Positions 38,734-51,584 of a DNA stretch of 64,000 nt are shown in pieces. The notes under the pieces are model-generated. The model searched no databases and had not been told where the DNA came from. It saw only the letters and a program-made list of their open reading frames with translations. Every line of letters starts with the position of its first letter. Position 1 is the first letter of the stretch. A program made the translations under genes and the position numbers. Source of the DNA: Megaustenia siamemsis (Eukaryota > Mollusca > Gastropoda > Stylommatophora > Ariophantidae); assembly GCA_032433765.1 (NCBI GenBank), contig JAVIAB010000025.1, positions 36,961,256-37,025,255 of the forward strand, given 5' to 3'.

Positions 38734-41700
38734 AAGCAAACATTTATTAATATAGGGAAACTCACAAGCTATTTAAATGAGACAGGAGCCCAGCTGTTGT
38801 TACAGACATGGTTCTGAACCCTGCAGGGGTTCGCCACTTTTTCTCTGTTCTTGTGACATGGTCTAGGTTGGTTGTGTTCTTGTTACATACTCCAGGTTGG
38901 TATTGTTCTTGTGACATACTCCAGGTTGGTTCTGTTCTTGTGACATGCTCCAGGTTGGTTCTGTTCTTGTGACATGCTCCAGGTTGGTTCTGTTCTTGTT
39001 ACATGTTCTAGGTTGGTTCTGTTCTTGTGACATGTTCCAGGTTGGTATTGTTCTTGTGACATGCTCCAGGTTGGTTCTGTTCTTGTTACATGTTCCAGGT
39101 TGGTTCTGTTCTTGTTACATGTTCCAGGTTGGTTCTGTTCTTGCGACATGCTCCAGGTTGGTTCTGTTCTTGTTACATGCTCGAGGTTGGTTCTGTTCTT
39201 GTGACATGTTCCAGGTTGGTTCTGTTCTTGCGACATGCTCTAGGTTGGTTCTGTTCTTGTTACATGTTCCAGGTTGGTTCTGTTCTTGCGACATGCTCCA
39301 GGTTGGTTCTGTTCTTGCGACATGCTCCAGGTTGGTTCTGTTCTTGTGACATGCTCCAGGTTGGTTCTGTTCTTGTTACATGTTCCAGGTTGGTTCTGTT
39401 CTTGTTGCATGTTCCAGGTTGGTTCTGTTCTTGTTACATGTTCCAGGTTGGTTCTGTTCTTGTGACATGTTCCAGGTTGGTTCTGTTCTTGTGACATGTT
39501 CCAGGTTGGTTCTGTTCTTGTGACATGTTCCAGGTTGGTTCTGTTCTTGTTACATGTTCCAGGTTGGTTCTGTTTTTGTGACATGTTCCAGGTTGGTTCT
39601 GTTCTTGTGACATGTTCCATGTTGGTTGTGTTCTTGTGATATGTTCCATGTTGGTTCTGTTCTTGTGACATGTTCCATTTTGGTTCTGTTCTTGTTACAT
39701 GTTCCAGGTTGGTTCTGTTCTTGTGACATGTTCCAGGTTGGTTCTGTTCTTGTGACATGTTCCAGGTTGGTTCTGTTCTTGTGACATGTTCCAGGTTGGT
39801 TCTGTTCTTGTGACATGCTCCAGGTTGGTTCTGTTCTTGTGACATGCTCCAGGTTGGTTCTGTTCTTGTGACATGTACCAGGTTGGTTCTGTCCTTGTGA
39901 CATGTTCCAGGTTGGTTCTGTTCTTGTGACATGTTCCAGGTTGGTTCTGTTCTTGTGACATGTTCCAGGTTGGTTCTGTTCTTGTGGCATGTACCAGGTT
40001 GGTACTGTTCTTGTAACATGCTCCAAGTTGGTTCTGTTCTTGTGACATGCTCCAGGTTGGTTCAGTTCTTGTGACATGCTCCAGATTGGTTCTGTTCTTG
40101 TGACATGCTCCAGGTTTGTTCTGTTCTTGTGACATGTTCCAGGTTGGCTCTTTTCTTGTGACATGTACCAGATTTGTTCTGTTCTTGTGACATGCTCCAG
40201 GTTGGTTCTGTTCTTGTGACATGTTCCAGGTTGGTTCTGTTCTTGTGACATGTTCCAGGTTGGTTCTGTTCTTGTGACATGTTCCAGGTTGGTTCTGTTC
40301 TTGTGACATGTTCCAGGTTGGTTCTGTTCTTGTTAAATGCTCCAGGTTGCTTCTGTTCTTGTTACATGTTCCATGTTGGTTCTGTTCTTTTACATGTTCC
40401 AGGTTGGTTCTGTTCTTGTTACATGTTCCAGGTAGGTTCTGTTCTTGTAACATGTTCCAGGTTGGTTGTGTTCTTGTGACATGTTCCAGGTAGGTTCTGT
40501 TCTTTTTACATGTTCCAGATTGGTTCTGTTCTTGTAACATGTTCCAGGTTGGTTCTGTTCTTGTAACATGTTCCAGGTTGGTTCTATTCTTGTGACATGT
40601 TCCAGGTAGGTTCTGTTCTTTTTACATGTTCCAGGTTGGTTCTGTTCTTGTGACATGCTCCAGATTGGTTCTGTTCTTGTGACATGCTCCAGATTGGTTC
40701 TGTTCTTGTGACATGCTCCAGGTTGGTTCTGTTCTTGTGACATGTTCCAGGTTGGCTCTTTTCTTGTGACATGTACCAGGTTGTTCTGTTCTTGTGACAT
40801 GTTCCAGGTTGGTTCTGTTCTTGTGACATGCTCCAGGTTGGTTCTGTTCTTGTGACATGTTCCAGGTTGGCTCTTTTCTTGTGACATGTTCCAGGTTGGT
40901 TCTGTTCTTGTGACATGTTCCAGGTTGGTTCTGTTCTTGTGACATGTTCCAGGTTGGTTCTGTTCTTGTGACATGTTCCAGGTGGTTCTGTTCTTGTGAC
41001 ATGTTCCAGGTTGGTTCTGTTCTTGTGACATGCTCCAGGTTGGTTCTGTTCTTGTAACATGTTCCAGGTTGGTTCTGTTCTTGTGACATGTTCCATGTTG
41101 GTTCTGTTCTTGTGACATGTTCCAGGTTGGTTCTATTCTTGTAACATGTTCCAGGTTGGTTCTGTTCTTGTGACATGCTCCAGGTTGGTTCTGTTCTTGT
41201 GACATGTTCCAGGTTGGTTCTGTTCTTGTGACATGCTCCAGGTTGGTTCTGTTCTTGTGACATGTTCCAGGTTGGTTCTGTTCTTGTAACATGTTCCAGG
41301 TTGGTTCTGTTCTTGTAACATGTTCCAGGTTGGTTCTGTTCTTGTGACATATTCCAGGTTGGTTCTGTTCTTGTGACATGTTCCAGGTTGGTTCTGTTCT
41401 TGTGACATGTTCCAGGTTGGTTCTGTTCTTGTTACATGCTCCAGGTTGGTTCTGTTCTTGTGACATGTTCCAGGTTGGTTCTGTTCTTGTGACATGCTCC
41501 AGGTTGGTTCTGTTCTTGTGACATGCTCCAGGTTGGTTCTGTTCTTGTGACATGCTCCAGGTTGGTTCTGTTCTTGTGACATGTACCAGGTTGGTTCTGT
41601 TCTTGTGACATGTTCCAGGTTGGTTCTGTTCTTGTGACATGTTCCAGGTTGGTTCTGTTCTTGTGACATGTTCCAGGTTGGTTCTGTTCTTGTGACATGT

Positions 41701-42247
41701 ACCAGGTTGGTACTGTTCTTGTAACATGCTCCAAGTTGGTTCTGTTCTTGTGACATGCTCCAGGTTGGTTCTGTTCTTGTGACATGCTCCAGGTTGGTTC
41801 TGTTCTTGTGACATGTTCCATGTTGGTTCTGTTCTTGTGACATGTTCCAGGTTGGTTCTGTTCTTGTGACATGTTCCATGTTGGTTCTGTTCTTGTGACA
41901 TGCTCCAGGTTGGTTCTGTTCTTGTGATATGTTCCATGTTGGTTCTGTTCTTGTGACATGCTCCAGGTTGGTTCTGTTCTTGTGACATGTTCCATGTTGG
42001 TTCTGTTCTTGTGACATGTTCCAGGTTGGTTCTGTTCTTGTGACATGTTCCATGTTGGTTCTGTTCTTGTGACATGCTCCAGGTTGGTTCTGTTCTTGTG
42101 ATATGTTCCATGTTGGCTCTTTTCTTGTGACATGTACCAGATTTGTTCTGTTCTTGTGACATGCTCCAGGTTGGTTCTGTTCTTGTGACATGTTCCAGGT
42201 TGGTTCTGTTCTTGTGACATGTTCCAGGTTGGCTCTTTTCTTGTGAC

Positions 42248-45200
42248 ATGCTCCAGGTTGGTTCTGTTCTTGTTACATGTTCCAGGTTGGTTCTGTTCTT
42301 GTTAAATGCTCCAGGTTGGTTCTGTTCTTGTTACATGTTCCATGTTGGTTCTGTTCTTTTTACATGTTCCAGGTTGGTTCTGTTCTTGTTACATGTTCCA
42401 GGTAGGTTCTGTTCTTGTAACATGTTCCAGGTTGGTTCTGTTCTTGTGACATGTTCCAGGTTGGTTCTATTCTTGTAACATGTTCCAGTTTGGTTCTGTT
42501 CTTGTGACATGCTCCAGGTTGGTTCTGTTCTTGTGACATGTTCCAGGTTGGTTCTGTTCTTGTGACATGTTCCATGTTGGTTCTGTTCTTGTGACATGCT
42601 CCAGGTTGGTTCTGTTCTTGTGATATGTTCCATGTTGGCTCTTTTCTTGTGACATGTACCAGATTTGTTCTGTTCTTGTGACATGCTCCAGGTTGGTTCT
42701 GTTCTTGTGACATGTTCCAGGTTGGTTCTGTTCTTGTGACATGTTCCAGGTTGGCTCTTTTCTTGTGACATGCTCCAGGTTGGTTCTGTTCTTGTTACAT
42801 GTTCCAGGTTGGTTCTGTTCTTGTTAAATGCTCCAGGTTGGTTCTGTTCTTGTTACATGTTCCATGTTGGTTCTGTTCTTTTTACATGTTCCAGGTTGGT
42901 TCTGTTCTTGTTACATGTTCCAGGTAGGTTCTGTTCTTGTAACATGTTCCAGGTTGGTTCTGTTCTTGTGACATGTTCCAGGTTGGTTCTATTCTTGTAA
43001 CATGTTCCAGTTTGGTTCTGTTCTTGTGACATGCTCCAGGTTGGTTCTGTTCTTGTGACATGTTCCAGGTTGGTTCTGTTCTTGTGACATGCTCCAGGTT
43101 GGTTCTGTTCTTGTGACATGTTCCAGGTTGGTTCTGTTCTTGTTACATGTTCCAGGTTGGTTCTGTTTTTGTGACATATTCCAGGTTGGTTCTGTTCTTG
43201 TGACATGTTCCAGGTTGGTTCTGTTCTTGTGACATGTTCCAGGTTGGTTCTGTTCGTGTAACATGTTCCAGGTTGGTTCTGTTCTTGTAACATGTTCCAG
43301 GTTGGTTCTGTTCTTGTGACATATTCCAGGTTGGTTCTGTTCTTGTGACATGTTCCAGGTTGGTTCTGTTCTTGTGACATGTTCCAGGTTGGTTCTGTTC
43401 TTGTTACATGCTCCAGGTTGGTTCTGTTCTTGTGACATGTTCCAGGTTGGTTCTGTTCTTGTGACATGCTCCAGGTTGGTTCTGTTCTTGTGACATGCTC
43501 CAGGTTGGTTCTGTTCTTGTGACATGCTCCAGGTTGGTTCTGTTCTTGTGACATGTACCAGGTTGGTTCTGTTCTTGTGACATGTTCCAGGTTGGTTCTG
43601 TTCTTGTGACATGTTCCAGGTTGGTTCTGTTCTTGTGACATGTTCCAGGTTGGTTCTGTTCTTGTGACATGTACCAGGTTGGTACTGTTCTTGTAACATG
43701 CTCCAAGTTGGTTCTGTTCTTGTGACATGCTCCAGGTTGGTTCTGTTCTTGTGACATGCTCCAGGTTGGTTCTGTTCTTGTGACATGTTCCATGTTGGTT
43801 CTGTTCTTGTGACATGTTCCAGGTTGGTTCTGTTCTTGTGACATGTTCCATGTTGGTTCTGTTCTTGTGACATGCTCCAGGTTGGTTCTGTTCTTGTGAT
43901 ATGTTCCATGTTGGTTCTGTTCTTGTGACATGCTCCAGGTTGGTTCTGTTCTTGTGACATGTTCCATGTTGGTTCTGTTCTTGTGACATGTTCCAGGTTG
44001 GTTCTGTTCTTGTGACATGTTCCATGTTGGTTCTGTTCTTGTGACATGCTCCAGGTTGGTTCTGTTCTTGTGATATGTTCCATGTTGGCTCTTTTCTTGT
44101 GACATGTACCAGATTTGTTCTGTTCTTGTGACATGCTCCAGGTTGGTTCTGTTCTTGTGACATGTTCCAGGTTGGTTCTGTTCTTGTGACATGTTCCAGG
44201 TTGGCTCTTTTCTTGTGACATGCTCCAGGTTGGTTCTGTTCTTGTTACATGTTCCAGGTTGGTTCTGTTCTTGTTAAATGCTCCAGGTTGGTTCTGTTCT
44301 TGTTACATGTTCCATGTTGGTTCTGTTCTTTTTACATGTTCCAGGTTGGTTCTGTTCTTGTTACATGTTCCAGGTAGGTTCTGTTCTTGTAACATGTTCC
44401 AGGTTGGTTCTGTTCTTGTGACATGTTCCAGGTTGGTTCTATTCTTGTAACATGTTCCAGTTTGGTTCTGTTCTTGTGACATGCTCCAGGTTGGTTCTGT
44501 TCTTGTGACATGTTCCAGGTTGGTTCTGTTCTTGTGACATGCTCCAGGTTGGTTCTGTTCTTGTGACATGTTCCAGGTTGGTTCTGTTCTTGTTACATGT
44601 TCCAGGTTGGTTCTGTTTTTGTGACATATTCCAGGTTGGTTCTGTTCTTGTGACATGTTCCAGGTTGGTTCTGTTCTTGTGACATGTTCCAGGTTGGTTC
44701 TGTTCTTGTTACATGCTCCAGGTTGGTTCTGTTCTTGTGACATGTTCCAGGTTGGTTCTGTTCTTGTGACATGCTCCAGGTTGGTTCTGTTCTTGTGACA
44801 TGCTCCAGGTTGGTTCTGTTCTTGTGACATGCTCCAGGTTGGTTCTGTTCTTGTGACATGTACCAGGTTGGTTCTGTTCTTGTGACATGTTCCAGGTTGG
44901 TTCTGTTCTTGTGACATGTTCCAGGTTGGTTCTGTTCTTGTGACATGTTCCAGGTTGGTTCTGTTCTTGTGACATGTACCAGGTTGGTACTGTTCTTGTA
45001 ACATGCTCCAAGTTGGTTCTGTTCTTGTGACATGCTCCAGGTTGGTTCTGTTCTTGTGACATGCTCCAGGTTGGTTCTGTTCTTGTGACATGTTCCATGT
45101 TGGTTCTGTTCTTGTGACATGTTCCAGGTTGGTTCTGTTCTTGTGACATGTTCCATGTTGGTTCTGTTCTTGTGACATGCTCCAGGTTGGTTCTGTTCTT

Positions 45201-45525
45201 GTGATATGTTCCATGTTGGTTCTGTTCTTGTGACATGCTCCAGGTTGGTTCTGTTCTTGTGACATGTTCCATGTTGGTTCTGTTCTTGTGACATGTTCCA
45301 GGTTGGTTCTGTTCTTGTGACATGTTCCATGTTGGTTCTGTTCTTGTGACATGCTCCAGGTTGGTTCTGTTCTTGTGATATGTTCCATGTTGGCTCTTTT
45401 CTTGTGACATGTACCAGATTTGTTCTGTTCTTGTGACATGCTCCAGGTTGGTTCTGTTCTTGTGACATGTTCCAGGTTGGTTCTGTTCTTGTGACATGTT
45501 CCAGGTTGGCTCTTTTCTTGTGACA
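42248..45525. repeat. Array 2 higher-order copies at 18-, 50- and 45-unit spacing
   Basis: The variant string TGCTCCAGG, TTGTTACATG, TTGTTAAATGCTCC, TTTTTACATG, CCAGGTAGG recurs starting at 42,248, 42,770, 44,220 and 45,525. The spacings are 522, 1,450 and 1,305 bp, exactly 18, 50 and 45 units of 29 bp. The 50- and 45-unit copies differ by five units (145 bp), located around 43.2-43.35 kb. The same string returns at 49,931. Confidence 0.9.
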
Positions 45526-46626
45526 TGCTCCAGGTTGGTTCTGTTCTTGTTACATGTTCCAGGTTGGTTCTGTTCTTGTTAAATGCTCCAGGTTGGTTCT
45601 GTTCTTGTTACATGTTCCATGTTGGTTCTGTTCTTTTTACATGTTCCAGGTTGGTTCTGTTCTTGTTACATGTTCCAGGTAGGTTCTGTTCTTGTAACAT
45701 GTTCCAGGTTGGTTCTGTTCTTGTGACATGTTCCAGGTTGGTTCTATTCTTGTAACATGTTCCAGTTTGGTTCTGTTCTTGTGACATGCTCCAGGTTGGT
45801 TCTGTTCTTGTGACATGTTCCAGGTTGGTTCTGTTCTTGTGACATGCTCCAGGTTGGTTCTGTTCTTGTGACATGTTCCAGGTTGGTTCTGTTCTTGTTA
45901 CATGTTCCAGGTTGGTTCTGTTTTTGTGACATGTTCCAGGTTGGTTCTGTTCTTGTGACATGTTCCATGTTGGTTCTGTTCTTGTGATATGTTCCATGTT
46001 GGTTCTGTTCTTGTGACATGTTCCATTTTGGTTCTGTTCTTGTTACATGTTCCAGGTTGGTTCTGTTCTTGTGACATGTTCCAGGTTGGTTCTGTTCTTG
46101 TGACATGTTCCAGGTTGGTTCTGTTCTTGTGACATGTTCCAGGTTGGTTCTGTTCTTGTGACATGCTCCAGGTTGGTTCTGTTCTTGTGACATGCTCCAG
46201 GTTGGTTCTGTTCTTGTGACATGTACCAGGTTGGTTCTGTCCTTGTGACATGTTCCAGGTTGGTTCTGTTCTTGTGACATGTTCCAGGTTGGTTCTGTTC
46301 TTGTGACATGTTCCAGGTTGGTTCTGTTCTTGTGGCATGTACCAGGTTGGTACTGTTCTTGTAACATGCTCCAAGTTGGTTCTGTTCTTGTGACATGCTC
46401 CAGGTTGGTTCAGTTCTTGTGACATGCTCCAGATTGGTTCTGTTCTTGTGACATGCTCCAGGTTTGTTCTGTTCTTGTGACATGTTCCAGGTTGGCTCTT
46501 TTCTTGTGACATGTACCAGATTTGTTCTGTTCTTGTGACATGCTCCAGGTTGGTTCTGTTCTTGTGACATGTTCCAGGTTGGTTCTGTTCTTGTGACATG
46601 TTCCAGGTTGGTTCTGTTCTTGTGAC

Positions 46627-49290
46627 ATGTTCCAGGTTGGTTCTGTTCTTGTGACATGTTCCAGGTTGGTTCTGTTCTTGTTAAATGCTCCAGGTTGCTT
46701 CTGTTCTTGTTACATGTTCCATGTTGGTTCTGTTCTTTTTACATGTTCCAGGTTGGTTCTGTTCTTGTTACATGTTCCAGGTAGGTTCTGTTCTTGTAAC
46801 ATGTTCCAGGTTGGTTGTGTTCTTGTGACATGTTCCAGGTAGGTTCTGTTCTTTTTACATGTTCCAGATTGGTTCTGTTCTTGTAACATGTTCCAGGTTG
46901 GTTCTGTTCTTGTAACATGTTCCAGGTTGGTTCTATTCTTGTGACATGTTCCAGGTAGGTTCTGTTCTTTTTACATGTTCCAGGTTGGTTCTGTTCTTGT
47001 GACATGCTCCAGATTGGTTCTGTTCTTGTAACATGTTCCAGGTTGGTTCTGTTCTTGTGACATGTTCCAGGTTGGTTCTATTTGTAACATGTTCCAGTTT
47101 GGTTCTGTTCTTGTGACATGCTCCAGGTTGGTTCTGTTCTTGTGACATGTTCCAGGTTGGTTCTGTTCTTGTGACATGCTCCAGGTTGGTTCTGTTCTTG
47201 TGACATGTTCCAGGTTGGTTCTGTTCTTGTTACATGTTCCAGGTTGGTTCTGTTTTTGTGACATGTTCCAGGTTGGTTCTGTTCTTGTGACATGTTCCAT
47301 GTTGGTTCTGTTCTTGTGATATGTTCCATGTTGGTTCTGTTCTTGTGACATGTTCCATTTTGGTTCTGTTCTTGTTACATGTTCCAGGTTGGTTCTGTTC
47401 TTGTGACATGTTCCAGGTTGGTTCTGTTCTTGTGACATGTTCCAGGTTGGTTCTGTTCTTGTGACATGTTCCAGGTTGGTTCTGTTCTTGTGACATGCTC
47501 CAGGTTGGTTCTGTTCTTGTGACATGCTCCAGGTTGGTTCTGTTCTTGTGACATGTACCAGGTTGGTTCTGTCCTTGTGACATGTTCCAGGTTGGTTCTG
47601 TTCTTGTGACATGTTCCAGGTTGGTTCTGTTCTTGTGACATGTTCCAGGTTGGTTCTGTTCTTGTGGCATGTACCAGGTTGGTACTGTTCTTGTAACATG
47701 CTCCAAGTTGGTTCTGTTCTTGTGACATGCTCCAGGTTGGTTCAGTTCTTGTGACATGCTCCAGATTGGTTCTGTTCTTGTGACATGTACCAGGTTTGTT
47801 CTGTTCTTGTGACATGTTCCAGGTTGGCTCTTTTCTTGTGACATGTACCAGATTTGTTCTGTTCTTGTGACATGCTCCAGGTTGGTTCTGTTCTTGTGAC
47901 ATGTTCCAGGTTGGTTCTGTTCTTGTGACATGTTCCAGGTTGGTTCTGTTCTTGTGACATGTTCCAGGTTGGTTCTGTTCTTGTGACATGTTCCAGGTTG
48001 GTTCTGTTCTTGTTAAATGCTCCAGGTTGCTTCTGTTCTTGTTACATGTTCCATGTTGGTTCTGTTCTTTTTACATGTTCCAGGTTGGTTCTGTTCTTGT
48101 TACATGTTCCAGGTAGGTTCTGTTCTTGTAACATGTTCCAGGTTGGTTGTGTTCTTGTGACATGTTCCAGGTAGGTTCTGTTCTTTTTACATGTTCCAGA
48201 TTGGTTCTGTTCTTGTAACATGTTCCAGGTTGGTTCTGTTCTTGTAACATGTTCCAGGTTGGTTCTATTCTTGTGACATGTTCCAGGTAGGTTCTGTTCT
48301 TTTTACATGTTCCAGGTTGGTTCTGTTCTTGTGACATGCTCCAGATTGGTTCTGTTCTTGTGACATGCTCCAGATTGGTTCTGTTCTTGTGACATGCTCC
48401 AGGTTGGTTCTGTTCTTGTGACATGTTCCAGGTTGGCTCTTTTCTTGTGACATGTACCAGGTTTGTTCTGTTCTTGTGACATGTTCCAGGTTGGTTCTGT
48501 CCTTGTGACATGCTCCAGGTTGGTTCTGTTCTTGTGACATGTTCCAGGTTGGCTCTTTTCTTGTGACATGTTCCAGGTTGGTTCTGTTCTTGTGACATGT
48601 TCCAGGTTGGTTCTGTTCTTGTGACATGTTCCAGGTTGGTTCTGTTCTTGTGACATGTTCCAGGTTGGTTCTGTTCTTGTGACATGTTCCAGGTTGGTTC
48701 TGTTCTTGTGACATGCTCCAGGTTGGTTCTGTTCTTGTAACATGTTCCAGGTTGGTTCTGTTCTTGTGACATGTTCCATGTTGGTTCTGTTCTTGTGACA
48801 TGTTCCAGGTTGGTTCTATTCTTGTAACATGTTCCAGGTTGGTTCTGTTCTTGTGACATGCTCCAGGTTGGTTCTGTTCTTGTGACATGTTCCAGGTTGG
48901 TTCTGTTCTTGTGACATGCTCCAGGTTGGTTCTGTTCTTGTGACATGTTCCATGTTGGTTCTGTTCTTGTAACATGTTCCAGGTTGGTTCTGTTCTTGTA
49001 ACATGTTCCAGGTTGGTTCTGTTCTTGTGACATATTCCAGGTTGGTTCTGTTCTTGTGACATGTTCCAGGTTGGTTCTGTTCTTGTGACATGTTCCAGGT
49101 TGGTTCTGTTCTTGTTACATGCTCCAGGTTGGTTCTGTTCTTGTGACATGTTCCAGGTTGGTTCTGTTCTTGTGACATGCTCCAGGTTGGTTCTGTTCTT
49201 GTGACATGCTCCAGGTTGGTTCTGTTCTTGTGACATGCTCCAGGTTGGTTCTGTTCTTGTGACATGTACCAGGTTGGTTCTGTTCTTGTG
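46627..49290. repeat. Array 2 higher-order pair with ~1,332-bp offset
   Basis: The variant string with TTGTTAAATGCTCCAGG followed by TTGCTTCTG and a GGTTGTGTTC unit starts at 46,627 and again at 47,959, 1,332 bp apart (46 units less 2 bp). A related copy lies at 40,279, 6,348 bp upstream. One copy carries a private shortened unit (TCTATTTGTAACATG near 47,077). Confidence 0.8.
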
Positions 49291-51026
49291 ACATGTTCCA
49301 GGTTGGTTCTGTTCTTGTGACATGTTCCAGGTTGGTTCTGTTCTTGTGACATGTTTTAGGTTGGTTCTGTTCTTGTGACATGTACCAGGTTGGTACTGTT
49401 CTTGTAACATGCTCCAAGTTGGTTCTGTTCTTGTGACATGCTCCAGGTTGGTTCTGTTCTTGTGACATGCTCCAGGTTGGTTCTGTTCTTGTGACATGTT
49501 CCATGTTGGTTCTGTTCTTGTGACATGTTCCAGGTTGGTTCTGTTCTTGTGACATGTTCCATGTTGGTTCTGTTCTTGTGACATGCTCCAGGTTGGTTCT
49601 GTTCTTGTGATATGTTCCATGTTGGTTCTGTTCTTGTGACATGCTCCAGGTTGCTTCTGTTCTTGTGACATGTTCCATGTTGGTTCTGTTCTTGTGACAT
49701 GTTCCAGGTTGGTTCTGTTCTTGTGACATGTTCCATGTTGGTTCTGTTCTTGTGACATGCTCCAGGTTGGTTCTGTTCTTGTGATATGTTCCATGTTGGC
49801 TCTTTTCTTGTGACATGTACCAGATTTGTTCTGTTTTTGTGACATGCTCCAGGTTGGTTCTGTTCTTGTGACATGTTCCAGGTTGGTTCTGTTCTTGTGA
49901 CATGTTCCAGGTTGGCTCTTTTCTTGTGACATGCTCCAGGTTGGTTCTGTTCTTGTTACATGTTCCAGGTTGGTTCTGTTCTTGTTAAATGCTCCAGGTT
50001 GGTTCTGTTCTTGTTACATGTTCCATGTTGGTTCTGTTCTTTTTACATGTTCCAGGTTGGTTCTGTTCTTGTTACATGTTCCAGGTAGGTTCTGTTCTTG
50101 TAACATGTTCCAGGTTGGTTCTGTTCTTGTGACATGTTCCAGGTTGGTTCTATTCTTGTAACATGTTCCAGTTTGGTTCTGTTCTTGTGACATGCTCCAG
50201 GTTGGTTCTGTTCTTGTGACATGTTCCAGGTTGGTTCTGTTCTTGTGACATGCTCCAGGTTGGTTCTGTTCTTGTGACATGTTCCAGGTTGGTTCTGTTC
50301 TTGTAACATGTTCCAGGTTGGTTCTGTTCTTGTGACATGTTCCAGGTTGGTTCTGTTCTTGTAACATGTTCCAGGTTGGTTCTGTTCTTGTGACATGTTC
50401 CAGGTTGGTTCTGTTCTTGTGACATGTTCCAGGTTGGTTCTGTTCTTGTGACATGTTCCAGGTTGGTTCTGTTCTTGTTACATGCTCCAGGTTGGTTCTG
50501 TTCTTGTGACATGTTCCAGGTTGGTTCTGTTCTTGTGACATGCTCCAGGTTGGTTCTGTTCTTGTGACATGCTCCAGGTTGGTTCTGTTCTTGTGACATG
50601 CTCCAGGTTGGTTCTGTTCTTGTGACATGTACCAGGTTGGTTCTGTTCTTGTGACATGTTCCAGGTTGGTTCTGTTCTTGTGACATGTTCCAGGTTGGTT
50701 CTGTTCTTGTGACATGCTCCAGGTTGGTTCTGTTCTTGTGACATGTTCCATGTTGGTTCTGTTCTTGTGACATGTTCCATGTTGGTTCTGTTCTTGTGAC
50801 ATGTTCCATGTTGGTTCTGTTCTTGTGACATGCTCCAGGTTGGTTCTGTTCTTGTGATATGTTCCATGTTGGTTCTGTTCTTGTGACATGCTCCAGGTTG
50901 GTTCTGTTCTTGTGACATGTTCCATGGTGGTTCTGTTCTTGTGACATGTTCCAGGTTGGTTGATACCTTTGCTGGTGTGTGTGTTTTTTTCCCTGAGTGA
51001 TGTAATAAAAAATTGAAGTTGTAGCT

Positions 51027-51512
51027 TCCTAGTTTAGCGTCGTAAATGAATTCTGCTAAACGGGTGATCTCCCCAAAGTGACCTCACGTATTTGATTGTA
51101 TCAGCTGCTTCTAATTTTTGTGTGCATTTACTTTTAATATTTTATTTTTTTTACCTTTTGGGTTTAGGGTTGGGGTTATGATTAGTGTTGGGCTTAGGGT
51201 TGGGTTTAGAGTTGAGATTTAGGGTTGGTGTTGGGGTTAGGTTTGGGGATGGGGTTGGGGTTAGGGTTAGGGTTGGGGTTATGGTTGGGGTTAGGGTTGG
51301 GTTTAGGGTTTGTGTTGGAGTTTGATTTAGGGTTTGGGCTGGGGTTACGGTTGGGGTTAGGGTTGGGGTTGGGGTTCTGTTTAGGGTTAGGGTTCTGGTT
51401 AGGGTTAGGGTTAATCTATTCTTAGCCCAGTGTTCTTCAGATTGGAGAGCGACCAAATAAAGTACGAGAGGACATAACTCCAGACAGAAGTATTTTGTGA
51501 CGCTAAACCAGG
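51027..51512. mobile_element. Second inverted-repeat element enclosing telomere-like repeats
   Basis: The left end reads CCTAGTTTAGCGTCGTAAAT, then GTGATCTCCCC and CCTCACGTA. The right end, read in reverse complement, is CCTGGTTTAGCGTCACAAAA, then GTTATGTCCTCTCGTA. The shared TTTAGCGTC and the following GTGATCTCCCC or GGGAGATAACT motif link it to the element at 38,537-38,733. The interior is largely TTAGGG/TTGGGG-like. I read it as a decayed member of the same MITE-like family whose interior is, or has expanded into, telomere-like repeats. The arms pair less well than in the first element, so the outer limits are approximate. Confidence 0.55.
51158..51413. repeat. Degenerate telomere-like repeat tract
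   Basis: About 255 bp of GGGTTAGGGTT and GGGTTGGGGTT variants, with interruptions such as TTTAGGG, ATGGTTGGGG and TTCTGTTTAGGG. The G-rich strand is the plus strand. TTAGGG is the usual animal telomere repeat. Here it is degenerate, short and internal, bounded by the inverted-repeat arms, so it looks like an interstitial element-borne tract and not a chromosome end. Confidence 0.85.
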
Positions 51513-51584
51513 ACTTTACCTAAAAGTGCTGTCCCTGTGTAGTTTAGCGGGGACGTATTGAGATGAGGTTTCGGAGAAAAGAAA

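Larger units (their letters stand above)
38841..50961. repeat. Minisatellite array 2, 29-bp unit with higher-order repeats
   Basis: About 418 tandem copies of a 29-bp unit containing CAGGTTGGTTCTGTTCTTGT and ending in GACATGTTC. Recurrent variants include GACATGCTCC, TACATGTTCC, AACATGTTCC, GATATGTTCCATG, GTACCAGG and TTTTTACATG. The plus strand is T/G-rich and very poor in A. Since 29 is not a multiple of 3, translation cycles through three frames, and because the minus-strand unit has no stop in these frames, long minus-strand pseudo-ORFs appear (SQEQNQPGTCHKNRTNLEHV and so on, up to about 620 codons). They have no homologous domain and overlap one another in all three minus frames, so I treat them as non-coding. 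Larger blocks repeat with exact multiples of 29 bp. Confidence 0.97.

Noticed and set aside
40390..42249. A 619-codon minus-strand frame of QNQPGTCHKNRTNLEH-type repeats
   Set aside because: All three minus frames are open over the same array, since the 29-bp unit rotates phase. No non-repeat start, end or flanking exon was seen.
51158..51413. A true chromosome end
   Set aside because: The repeats are degenerate, about 255 bp long, and continue into inverted-repeat arms and other sequence on both sides.
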